Of a DNA stretch of 64,000 nt, positions 48,701 through 55,129 are shown piece by piece. Position numbers and translations under genes: made by a program. A model generated the notes under the pieces. The model made no database searches. It was not told the origin of the DNA and saw nothing but the letters and a program-made list of their open reading frames with translations. Source of the stretch: Oleispira antarctica RB-8 (lineage in GTDB: Bacteria; Pseudomonadota; Gammaproteobacteria; Pseudomonadales; Oceanobacteraceae). Numbering within the stretch: the first letter of the stretch is position 1; every line of letters starts with the position of its first letter. Where the stretch lies: the NCBI GenBank assembly GCA_000967895.1, contig FO203512.1, positions 2,689,350-2,753,349 on the forward strand, in the 5' to 3' direction.

Positions 48701-49097
48701 CCATACAATGGTTACACAGAGGGGGCTTGACGATAGTTGCTACGATGACTTATTAATAAAACCAGTGACCGAGACTGCTGGCGATAAAAAATGGAATAGT
48801 TGTGAATGGGATGAAGCATTTGAACTCACGATTTATCCTGATGAACTGTCTGTTATTGCCAAAGAGAATTTACCTCCGCCAGTAGTGGGTTACGATATAG
48901 TTCTTAATGCCGATGAGACTCACGATCAAGTCGAATGGTGCTGGCCAGATAGAAAAGTAGCTTTCGCAGACCTATCTGAAGAGGAAGTTGAACCTCTACT
49001 GAAACATGGTTGGAAAATAATAACGAACTGTACAGAAGCATCTATTGATCAATTGATTCAATGGTTACAAGAAGAGATTAACGGGGAACAAGTATGA
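42702..49097 (+). CDS. DruE-like giant SF2 helicase with DUF1998 and nuclease-like C-terminus
   Basis: A 2131-residue protein. The DEAD/DEAH core has Walker A ATGTGSGKTECFMYPLL (~residues 107-123), box II VVDELHTFDGAQG (~239), TSATVG (~272) and the C-lobe LLSATPTMEMGIDIGDLSTV (~1026) with YLQRIGRAGR (~1063). Several CxxC clusters lie around 525-620 and 955-985. The DUF1998/MZB zinc site is PGGTGYLKELMRK (~1608) with STCGCTQDPNKDGCYSCLFAY (~1640-1660). A C-terminal restriction-endonuclease-like segment holds IRIYLDGYKFHQ (~1780). Size and order match Druantia DruE and related DISARM DrmA/DrmB or DpdJ-type proteins. Good GGAG site before the ATG; ATGA overlap with the next gene. Confidence 0.82.
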   Translation: MLPSLVSREIINTVQHFLKTNFPATTPGFLRNYGSDDARSAPHTIIDDFLLRSDSMFKGPYLGLGLPFRTVNQTDLLPFTNFEVGFPPYQHQTQAFNRLCGDTPLSTLVATGTGSGKTECFMYPLLDYCGVTPGKGIKAIIIYPMNALATDQARRFALEIAKRDNLKGKIRVGLFVGDNDKSPHRDMSPDYVITDKDTLRESPPDILLTNYKMLDYLLIRPKDQPIWRFNQPDDLRFLVVDELHTFDGAQGTDLSCLIRRLRDRLNLSDRLACVGTSATVGEDDSALIKYASKVFATELSVDDGAVIKEDRLTAEEFVEGHEVIEFNWPDPITLAGMAATQYRSIEDYIDAHASLWFVNPPFDLNSHNKQHKERAQVELGTLLKSHTAFHALLKACRDIVDTEQLINDWTTRLRVSHDDVQAILESLCALISTARSWREPHLEHPEKSGTAPLLQVRHQLWMRELGRMVANIGATPQLTFSDDLPKEADLHLPLIHCRECYATGWVSTRKPNESSVNNDLRGIYNAYFAGSSDTVALFPWRDDKPPTGGLVMQVCQCCGHLAQDTSKTYPCIECGGTESQRVWLPVMLREHQVQGVKKLSFHNDCPYCGANQGLNIMGSRAASLSSVMISKLFSSIYNDDLKLIAFSDSVQDAAHRAGFFGARTWKQVIREAIYQAVNDQFKNKSLEQLSKRIGDYWQRKLGAEDFVATFLAPNIEWLNDWEVLKKEGKLPPGSNTALDFVSKRLEWEALQEFGLSSRIGRTLEREGKVTVAPNQQAITHAAMRAVTELQNEIIELRDLTADQLEKFILGMLWHMRIKGAYHHKFIESYLHNDGKEFLLNRQLFLPNFSRLTTPPAFLSMERTSKNFEYIIGSGKTWYHNWFTKELLGSETLASNATIPQGYAIIIKAMVQTGLLQETDVKGNPIWSLRPERWQCVTGLSEICCDSCGHRIQIPMAQHSQWQGAGCQRQDCLGEYNHPQPVIAVDALPNPPVRLVTSEHTSLLAADERLAIEESFKRGDKRWDINLLSATPTMEMGIDIGDLSTVLLCTVPPAQASYLQRIGRAGRTDGNALNITVANNAPHDLYFYDDPLTMMAGSVQPPGIFLNATAVLERQIVAYCFDHWVQGSIDKDALPGKMKQVLDAVETNKSTAFPYTLLDYIESHRSDIFNQFMQLFPDLEAEGKEHLKHFIFGNNTTNNINYRLLNRLNEVVVQRTGLRDNVKGLKSELDKLKKQPVDEFITERIQLIEQERGGLMRLIKTFNEKQTLNFFTDEGLLPNYAFPEEGVTLHTIIYRKLETKQASEDDSKSSPQSYDKRSFELTRPAQSALSELAPESKFYGVNRQVEIDQVDLTVTKAEEWRLCDQCHYAENITLNGDNNSTCPRCSSEMWLNKSQKQTLLKLKQVFANASDKESRISDDSERREPIFFNRQLLVDVDPKASTKAYKIDSETLPFGFEYLSKVSFREVNFGKMGDDGSEIEIAGQNSSRPGFKICKHCGKVKKYRRNANQNHSFNCPLNSAIAVEDVDDYHKALYLYRDLESEAIRILLPLAEVESSDVRKQSLIAALHMGLEKYFKGDVNHLQLTHYSEPVIGGMGTGLRRHYLIILDKIPGGTGYLKELMRKPENLLDMFRTAHDQLSTCGCTQDPNKDGCYSCLFAYRESRNLTEISRDAAKELLEKILEHEHSLVEIPNLADVDINPLLESAFEERFIQTIGNISSDVRLTQAIVNNKPGWNLSCGGSSPMLWSIEPQDKSGDHARDTRPDFVFRPLRDQANLKPIRIYLDGYKFHQNSTKSDSEKRMAIWKKQDSYVWTLAWEDLPTPNKDLDTSIVEWLTQGANSQSVGLHDQICNKAQRPTYNQLTSTVEKGPLDWLMSYLRGNEANSSLLSQAAFSRLFGFLNFQSTPQQQEDVAKTAAATSPEEWFHDHFVGDIISNAVQVSTAKQLQLSVATPKQALKSLDVLTQLCAINLYIDDTDYENESFHQVWRMFWAATNLLQFIPFHTMVTQRGLDDSCYDDLLIKPVTETAGDKKWNSCEWDEAFELTIYPDELSVIAKENLPPPVVGYDIVLNADETHDQVEWCWPDRKVAFADLSEEEVEPLLKHGWKIITNCTEASIDQLIQWLQEEINGEQV

Positions 49098-51268
49098 GTG
49101 CTGTTAAGGTAGCCATTTCACAAGATTTCATGATGGCATTTAGTCAAGTTCCAAAGAAGCAGCAAAAAAAGGTAATGGAATTTGTTACTAAATTTAGGCA
49201 TAACCCGCAATCGACGGGCATCAACTATGAAAAGATAAATGATGCCAAAGAAAAAGCTTATCGCTCGGTTCGCATAGATCAGGATTATCGAGGCATTGTT
49301 CTTAAGCCTGAGAATGGCAATGTATTTTTACTACTATGGGTCGACAAACATGATGACGCTTATAGTTGGGCGAGGCGCCATGCCTGTGAGATAAATGCCG
49401 AAACGGGGGCTCTGCAAATATTTGAATCTTCAACGGTACAAAGTACTGAGGGGACTCCTTCAATATCAATAGATAATACGCCAACAATTACAAGTGCTGG
49501 CGAAGCAGGCACAGTAAAAACTAACAATGAAGAACCATTGTTTAAGCTAACAGATGAGCAATTTATAAAGCTTGGACTCCCTTCTGAAGTATTACCTCTA
49601 GTACGCGCTGTTCGCTCTGAAGCTGAATTTGAATCTATAGAATCGCGCTTGCCTATGACAGTCTTTGAGCCTCTATATTTGATTGCTGCGGGTTCAAGCT
49701 GGGAGGATATCGAAGAAGAGTATGTTAATACAACTGAAGGCACCGTCGATACAAGTGATATTGAGACAGCTCTCACGCGTCCAGAAACCCTGCGTTTCTT
49801 TCACGTTATTGAAGACGAGCTCGAACTTAAGGAAATGCTTGAGGCTCCCCTAGAGCACTGGCGTGTATTCCTTCACCCTTCACAGAGAAAACTTGTTAGT
49901 AGAGTTTGGAATGGCCCTGTTCGAGTATTAGGGGGAGCAGGTACAGGCAAGACTGTTGTCGCGATGCATCGTGCGAAATGGCTCGCACAAAATATTCCCA
50001 AGGCATCAAAGCAACGTATATTATTTACGACATTCACTGCAAACCTAGCAATAGATATCCAGCATAACCTGCGTAAAATTTGCTCATCAGAAGAATTAGC
50101 ACGCATTGAAGTAAAACATATCGACAAGTGGGTTAGTGATTATCTAAAGGGTCGCTCTTATCCACACACAATCGTGTATGCCAATAGTAATAAGCGCTAT
50201 GACGAAATTTGGACACAGGCTCTTCAACTTACCGACCCGACAGTAGGACTACCTGATTCATTCTATAAAGAAGAATGGGATCGAATAATCCTTCCTAATA
50301 GAGTCAGTGAGAAAATGGAGTATTTTAAAGTTTCACGTAAAGGCCGTGGAGTTGCACTTAATCGCAAGCAACGCTCGTTAATTTGGCCCGTGTTTGAAGA
50401 ATTACGCACCAGCATGCATCAAAATGGTTTACGTACTTTCGAGGATGCAACCCTTGATGCGGCAGATTCGGTAATAAATACTGGCCATCATCTAAACTAC
50501 AGCTCCATCGTTATTGATGAGGGTCAGGATATGGGCCCAGAAGCACTAACACTAATTAGGCAACTGGTACCTGAACAAGCTAACGATTTGTTTATTGTCG
50601 GTGATGGGCATCAGCGTATATATCGTCGTAAGACAGCGATGTCTGCTTGTGGAATTAAAATTGTTGGCCGCAGCCGAAAATTAAAAATAAATTACAGGAC
50701 AACGGAACAGACACGAAAGTTTGCGATGTCTATTTTAGAAAATATCTCCATCGATGACTTAGATGGTAATTTAGACTCGAGCCATGATTACCGTTCATTA
50801 ACTCAAGGTGAGTCACCTAATATTCAACAATACAATAGTATTGAAGCTGAAGCTGAAGGAACCATTAACGAAATCAAGATGCTAAAGAAGCTAGGTGTCG
50901 AGCTAAAAGATATCTGCATCGTTGCTAGGATTAATAGGCCACTTGATCAAATAAGCAGCATTATTAAAGCTGAGGGAATTGAAACCCATAAAATTGATCG
51001 TAAGAATGACAATGTCAATATAGATGGTATTCGTTTGGCCACGATGCACAGAGTAAAAGGGTTGGAGTTTCGCTATGTGTTTATTGTTTCTGCCAATGAT
51101 GGATTGATTCCGCTTCACTACGCTACCTCAGATACTGAAGATCCTGTAGAAGCGAGACAACGCGACCTGAATGAGAGAGCACTACTGCACGTAGCCTGTA
51201 CTCGAGCGATTAAACACTTGTTTATAAGTTCATCTGGTACAGTCAGCCCTTATTTGACTGGAAGTTAA
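49094..51268 (+). CDS. UvrD/Rep-type SF1 helicase with N-terminal ParE/RelE-like domain
   Basis: A 724-residue protein. Residues ~1-95 (KVAISQDFMMAFSQVPKKQQ, then a YRSVRIDQDYRGIV stretch and VFLLLWVDKHDDAYSWA) look like the ParE/RelE toxin fold. A linker follows, then an SF1A helicase: Walker A RVLGGAGTGKTVVAMHRA (~277-293), box II VIDEGQDMGPE (~474), GDGHQRIYRR (~505), motif IV/V ATMHRVKGLEFRYVFIV (~648) and NERALLHVACTRA (~698). No 4Fe-4S or exonuclease domain is visible. It overlaps the DruE-like gene by ATGA and is the last gene of the operon, 50 bases before an IS256 insertion. Confidence 0.82.
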   Translation: MSAVKVAISQDFMMAFSQVPKKQQKKVMEFVTKFRHNPQSTGINYEKINDAKEKAYRSVRIDQDYRGIVLKPENGNVFLLLWVDKHDDAYSWARRHACEINAETGALQIFESSTVQSTEGTPSISIDNTPTITSAGEAGTVKTNNEEPLFKLTDEQFIKLGLPSEVLPLVRAVRSEAEFESIESRLPMTVFEPLYLIAAGSSWEDIEEEYVNTTEGTVDTSDIETALTRPETLRFFHVIEDELELKEMLEAPLEHWRVFLHPSQRKLVSRVWNGPVRVLGGAGTGKTVVAMHRAKWLAQNIPKASKQRILFTTFTANLAIDIQHNLRKICSSEELARIEVKHIDKWVSDYLKGRSYPHTIVYANSNKRYDEIWTQALQLTDPTVGLPDSFYKEEWDRIILPNRVSEKMEYFKVSRKGRGVALNRKQRSLIWPVFEELRTSMHQNGLRTFEDATLDAADSVINTGHHLNYSSIVIDEGQDMGPEALTLIRQLVPEQANDLFIVGDGHQRIYRRKTAMSACGIKIVGRSRKLKINYRTTEQTRKFAMSILENISIDDLDGNLDSSHDYRSLTQGESPNIQQYNSIEAEAEGTINEIKMLKKLGVELKDICIVARINRPLDQISSIIKAEGIETHKIDRKNDNVNIDGIRLATMHRVKGLEFRYVFIVSANDGLIPLHYATSDTEDPVEARQRDLNERALLHVACTRAIKHLFISSSGTVSPYLTGS

Positions 51269-51318
51269 CGCAGCAATAAGTTAGCTCGATGATAAAAGAC
51301 CTTTCCTTCACAGATATT

Positions 51319-51432
51319 GAGGCTGTAAAACAAACTGTGTAACTGCCCGTTTTAAATATGAGGAGCTAACTGCTCGAGGCTGTAAAACAAACTGTGTAAC
51401 TGCCCGTTTTAAATATGAGGAGCTAACTGCTC
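51319..51432. repeat. 57-bp tandem duplication of the IS256 left end
   Basis: 51319-51375 and 51376-51432 are identical 57-base units. Each begins with the terminal repeat GAGGCTGTAAAACAAACTGT and ends TAACTGCTC. The inner unit contains the last codons and stop of the transposase; the outer one abuts the target duplication. The element therefore has two left ends in tandem. Confidence 0.97.
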
Positions 51433-51936
51433 CTCAAACTCAATCATAAAACGATTTAACGCAGGTTTCCAATCTCTAATTGGCATTGTCCATTTTTTAG
51501 AGGCTGCTTCTGTCGCTAAATAAATAACTTTCAGTGCCGCATCATCGCTTGGAAAAACCTTGCGAGTTTTAACAGATTTACGAACTACACTGTTCAAAGA
51601 TTCAATCGCATTGGTCGTATAAATCACCTTTCTGATATCCGCTGGATAATCAAAAATCGTAATTAAGTTCACCCAATGGGATCGCCAAGATTTGCTGATT
51701 TGCGGATACTTAGCATCCCACTTTTCGGCAAAACGATCTAACTCTAAACTGGCCTCCTGCTCAGTAATTGATTGATAAATACGTTTTAGGTCGGAGGTGA
51801 TTTCCTTATAATCTTTCCACGGCACGAGCTTCAGCGAATTACGCACCATATGGTAAGCGGTCATTCCACGACGTCTTTTAACGCCTATTCTCGCGCGTTA
51901 TTCTAGCCCCTCAGCATTCATCAGATTGAGGTTAAA

Positions 51937-52239
51937 ATGACAACACTAGATCGCACCGCCAAATCACCCCGCAGAACCCCAGAGCAATGGACCGCTAGCG
52001 TTACGAATTTCTTGGAATCCGGATTATCAGCCCCCAAATTTTGCAAACAACAAAATATCTCATACGCCAGTTTTAGCAAATGGCGACAAAGGCTAGCCAC
52101 CAAAAATATCGACCAAGCGTTTAAAAGTGATCAACCGGCCTCATTTATTGATGTGAGTTCGCTGATGAATGAAAGTACCCACTGGAATATCACCTTAAAG
52201 CTGGGTAACGGTGTTGAGCTTATATTGAATCAAACCTGA
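51937..52239 (+). CDS. tnpA: IS66 accessory protein TnpA
   Basis: A 100-residue HTH protein. RRTPEQWTASVTNFLESGLS and FCKQQNISYASFSKWRQRLA (~residues 33-52) form the helix-turn-helix expected of IS66 OrfA. The stop overlaps the tnpB start by one base. It is required with TnpB for IS66 transposition. Confidence 0.9.
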   Translation: MTTLDRTAKSPRRTPEQWTASVTNFLESGLSAPKFCKQQNISYASFSKWRQRLATKNIDQAFKSDQPASFIDVSSLMNESTHWNITLKLGNGVELILNQT

Positions 52240-52637
52240 TGTTCTTACCTGAGCCCAATGTACAGATTTGGTTGTACCCACAACCCACCGACATGCGTAA
52301 ATCTTTTAACGGCTTATGTACATTGGTGGCGTCCAAGTTAAAAGACAGCCCCACCAGTGGTGCCATGTTTGTATTTATAAATCGTCGTAAGACCCATATC
52401 AAAATATTGTATTTTGATGGTTCTGGATTTTGCATCTGGTTTAAGCGCCTTGAGCAAGGACAGTTTAATTACGACGAAAATACTTCCAACAAGCAGCCAC
52501 TAGATTGGCTGCAACTCAAATTATTATTAGAGGGTATTAAGGTTAAAGAAATACGCCAATACAAGCGCTACAAACACCCCAATAAAAATTCATCATGGTA
52601 TAATATTAACCATGAAACAAACGCACTCCACCAATAA
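52239..52637 (+). CDS. tnpB: IS66 accessory protein TnpB
   Basis: The 132-residue protein has the Orf2 signature PTDMRKSFNGLCTLV (~residues 17-31), FVFINRRKTHIKILYFDGSGFCIWFKRLE in two parts (~47-75) and a C-terminal LLLEGIK. It overlaps tnpA by one base and tnpC by 26 bases. Full length and apparently intact. Confidence 0.95.
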   Translation: MFLPEPNVQIWLYPQPTDMRKSFNGLCTLVASKLKDSPTSGAMFVFINRRKTHIKILYFDGSGFCIWFKRLEQGQFNYDENTSNKQPLDWLQLKLLLEGIKVKEIRQYKRYKHPNKNSSWYNINHETNALHQ

Positions 52638-54210
52638 AAATACAATCGATACGTCTGTTGCCAACGAGCAAAAAGCAGGCGTATTGGTGGATGAAAATAC
52701 TCGATTAAAAGAAGAAAATCAGTCTCTTAAAAATCGTGTGGCGTGGTTTGAAAATCAAATGTTTGGGCAGAAATCTGAGAAGCGCATAGTTGAAAATCCT
52801 CTCCAGGGTAATCTTCTCGGCGTTCCTGTTATCACTGAGCCTGAAAAACCTGCCATAAAAAAAGTGGCGGAATATGAACGGGGTAAAGCCAAGAAGAATC
52901 GTCCTGATGATTGCACTACCGATACGGGTTTGCGTTTCAGTGACGAAGTCCCTGTCGAAGTAATTAACATTACCCCGCCCGAGCTGATCGGTTCTGACGC
53001 AGATCAATATAAAATAATCGATATTAAAATCACACGTAAACTGGCTAAGTTACCTGCCAGCTATGTCGTGCTTGAATATCATCTGCCTGTGATTAAAAAA
53101 ATTGACAGTGGTGATGTTCGTACCACCCGCATGCCGGATCAGGTTCTGGATAGCAGCATAGCGGACGTGAGTTTACTGGTCGGTTTACTTATTGATAAAT
53201 TTTTATATCATAATCCACTGCATCGTCAGCATCAAAAACTCACCCATGCCGGCATCACTGTAGCCCGCTCCAGTCTGACCAATTGGGTTAAACGCAGCAT
53301 TGAGTTATTGCGCCCCATCGTGCAAGCCATGTTGAATCACGTTTTAAAAAGTAAAGTATTGGCCATGGATGAAACGCCCATTAAAGCGGGTAGAAAACAC
53401 CAAGGGAAAATGAAACAGGCTTACTTTTGGCCCGTTTATGGTGAAGATCATGAGGTGGTATTTACCTTTAGTGAAAGCCGAGGTCAGCAGCATATTATTG
53501 ATACGCTCAACCATAAATTCAGCGGCACGTTAGTGACTGACGGCTACGCCGCCTATGCCCGTTACGCTGAAAAAACCGACGGTATTATTCACGCGCAATG
53601 CTGGGTGCACAGTCGCCGTTATTTGGTAAATGCAGAAGAAAGTAGTCCGCAGGAAGTAGCGGTCGTACTCGAAATAATCGGCCAACTGTATCAGTTTGAA
53701 AAACGCATAGTCGAAACAAAATTAAGCGGAGATAAAAAGCGTCAGTATCGTTTAGAAAATAGTAAACCATTAGTAGACGAGGTATTTTCTTGGCTAGATG
53801 AACAATGCCAACGCCATGATTTAACCCCCAAACACCCATTAACCAAAGCCATTAATTATCTACAAGCACGAGAAACGGAACTGCGTGTTTTCTTAGCGGA
53901 TCCAGACGTGCCGATGGACACCAATCACTTGGAAAGAGAAATTCGGCCCATCCCTTTAGGAAAGAAAAATTGGATGTTTTGTTGGACCGAATTGGGTGCC
54001 GAGCATGTTGGCCTAATTCAAAGTTTAATCAGCACCTGTAAATTACATGATATCAATCCACACACGTATTTAACCGATGTACTGCAACGTGTGAGCTGTC
54101 ATCCTGCCAGTAAAGTTGAAGAGTTGACACCGAGAGTTTGGAAAGAGAAATTTGCAGATGAACCAATGCGATCAGTGATTTATAAAACGGTCAATGACGT
54201 GGTGGAATGA
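52612..54210 (+). CDS. tnpC: IS66 transposase TnpC
   Basis: The 532-residue transposase has an N-terminal coiled coil (ENTRLKEENQSLKNRVAWFE, ~residues 28-47), a zinc-finger/LZ region, and the DDE_Tnp_IS66 core with VLAMDETPIKAG (~260), LVTDGYAAYARY (~305), QCWVHSRRYLV and LEREIRPIPLGKKNWMF (Glu ~445). The stop lies within the right inverted repeat. It appears fully functional. Confidence 0.95.
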   Translation: MKQTHSTNKNTIDTSVANEQKAGVLVDENTRLKEENQSLKNRVAWFENQMFGQKSEKRIVENPLQGNLLGVPVITEPEKPAIKKVAEYERGKAKKNRPDDCTTDTGLRFSDEVPVEVINITPPELIGSDADQYKIIDIKITRKLAKLPASYVVLEYHLPVIKKIDSGDVRTTRMPDQVLDSSIADVSLLVGLLIDKFLYHNPLHRQHQKLTHAGITVARSSLTNWVKRSIELLRPIVQAMLNHVLKSKVLAMDETPIKAGRKHQGKMKQAYFWPVYGEDHEVVFTFSESRGQQHIIDTLNHKFSGTLVTDGYAAYARYAEKTDGIIHAQCWVHSRRYLVNAEESSPQEVAVVLEIIGQLYQFEKRIVETKLSGDKKRQYRLENSKPLVDEVFSWLDEQCQRHDLTPKHPLTKAINYLQARETELRVFLADPDVPMDTNHLEREIRPIPLGKKNWMFCWTELGAEHVGLIQSLISTCKLHDINPHTYLTDVLQRVSCHPASKVEELTPRVWKEKFADEPMRSVIYKTVNDVVE

Positions 54211-55129
54211 CCGCTTACACCATATGAACGATGCACAGTTGAATTTTAGTATCAGGGAACGTAGCATTGATTGCATCTGGAAAGCCTTTGAGGCCGTCTA
54301 CACAGGCTATAAACATGTGCTTCATGCCTCGATTCTGAAGATCAGTTAATACTGATAGCCAGAATTTAGCACCTTCATTTTCTGATATCCACATTCCCAA
54401 AAGTTCTTTGTGGCCCTCAATATTAATACCTAAAACTAGGTAAATTGCTTTATTGATGACGCGTTTATCCTGGCGAATTTTCAGCACGATACAGTCTAAA
54501 TAAACGATAGGGTAAATTGCATCTAAGGGGCGATTCTGCCATTCAGTGACTTTTTCCATCACCCCATTTGTGACTTGAGAAATCAGTCCTGCTGAAATAT
54601 CTGCACCGTACATTTCTTGAAAAGCCTCGGTAATATCCCGAGTGCTCATGCCCTTCGCATAGAGGCTTAGAATTTGTTTGTCCATGCTAGCAGTACGAGT
54701 TTGGCCTTTCTTAATTAGCTCTGGTTCGAAGTTAGCATTACGATCCCGAGGCGTTTGAATCTCGATTTCACCATGGTCGCCTTTGAGCTTCTTAGAAGAG
54801 AAACCATTACGGCTGTTGCCGCTATGATGGCCTGAAGTGTCATTCTTATCGTAACCCAAGTGGTAATCCATCTCGGCCTTCAAAGCGGCTTCAACAGTCA
54901 GCTTGGTCAGAAATGCACTGAGCGTGCTGAGGTCTTCTGGAGTTTTAACATCTTTGGCTAGTTCATTGGCCAGCGCCTGCAATTTATTCTTATCCATGAT
55001 ATTGCTCATTATTTGATCCTAGGTTTAGGGTATAGATAATGAGCAGTTACACAAATTTATTTACAGCCTCCAGATATTATTTCTATGAAGAAAAGGCACC
55101 TACCTATTCAAAACAACTTAAATTAAAGT

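Larger units (their letters stand above)
51853..54218 (+). mobile_element. Complete IS66-family insertion sequence, 2366 bp
   Basis: Inverted repeats of 23 bp (51853-51875 and 54196-54218) begin GTAAGCGGTCATTCCAC and differ at one position. The 8-bp target duplication ACCATATG stands at 51845-51852 and 54219-54226, the TSD length typical of IS66. The three usual genes are present and intact. The clean nesting in the IS256 transposase shows this insertion came second. Confidence 0.97.
51409..55009 (-). pseudogene. IS256-family transposase split by IS66
   Basis: The two parts, 54219-55009 (start MSNIMDKNKLQALANELAKD, to CIVHMV) and 51409-51852 (ending EEQLAPHI), join in frame when the IS66 element and one copy of its ACCATATG duplication are removed. 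The junction is then IVHMVRNSLKLVPW. The restored product is 408 residues, normal for Transposase_mut, with YLDCIVLKIRQD and AVDG-type catalytic surroundings (Asp ~170, Asp ~235 in CVDGLKGFP) and the Glu in TTNAIESLNS. As it stands it is inactive. Confidence 0.95.
51319..55070 (-). mobile_element. IS256-family insertion sequence, interrupted by IS66
   Basis: Terminal repeats begin GAGGCTGTAAA at both ends, with shared TGTGTAACTGC inside. CAGATATT is duplicated directly outside (51311-51318 and 55071-55078), so the insertion is complete. Removing the IS66 element with one TSD (2374 bases) and one copy of a 57-bp terminal duplication leaves about 1321 bp, the normal size of an IS256-family element. 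It separates the DISARM/Zorya/Druantia-like operon from the converging helicase operon and disrupts neither reading frame. Confidence 0.95.
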
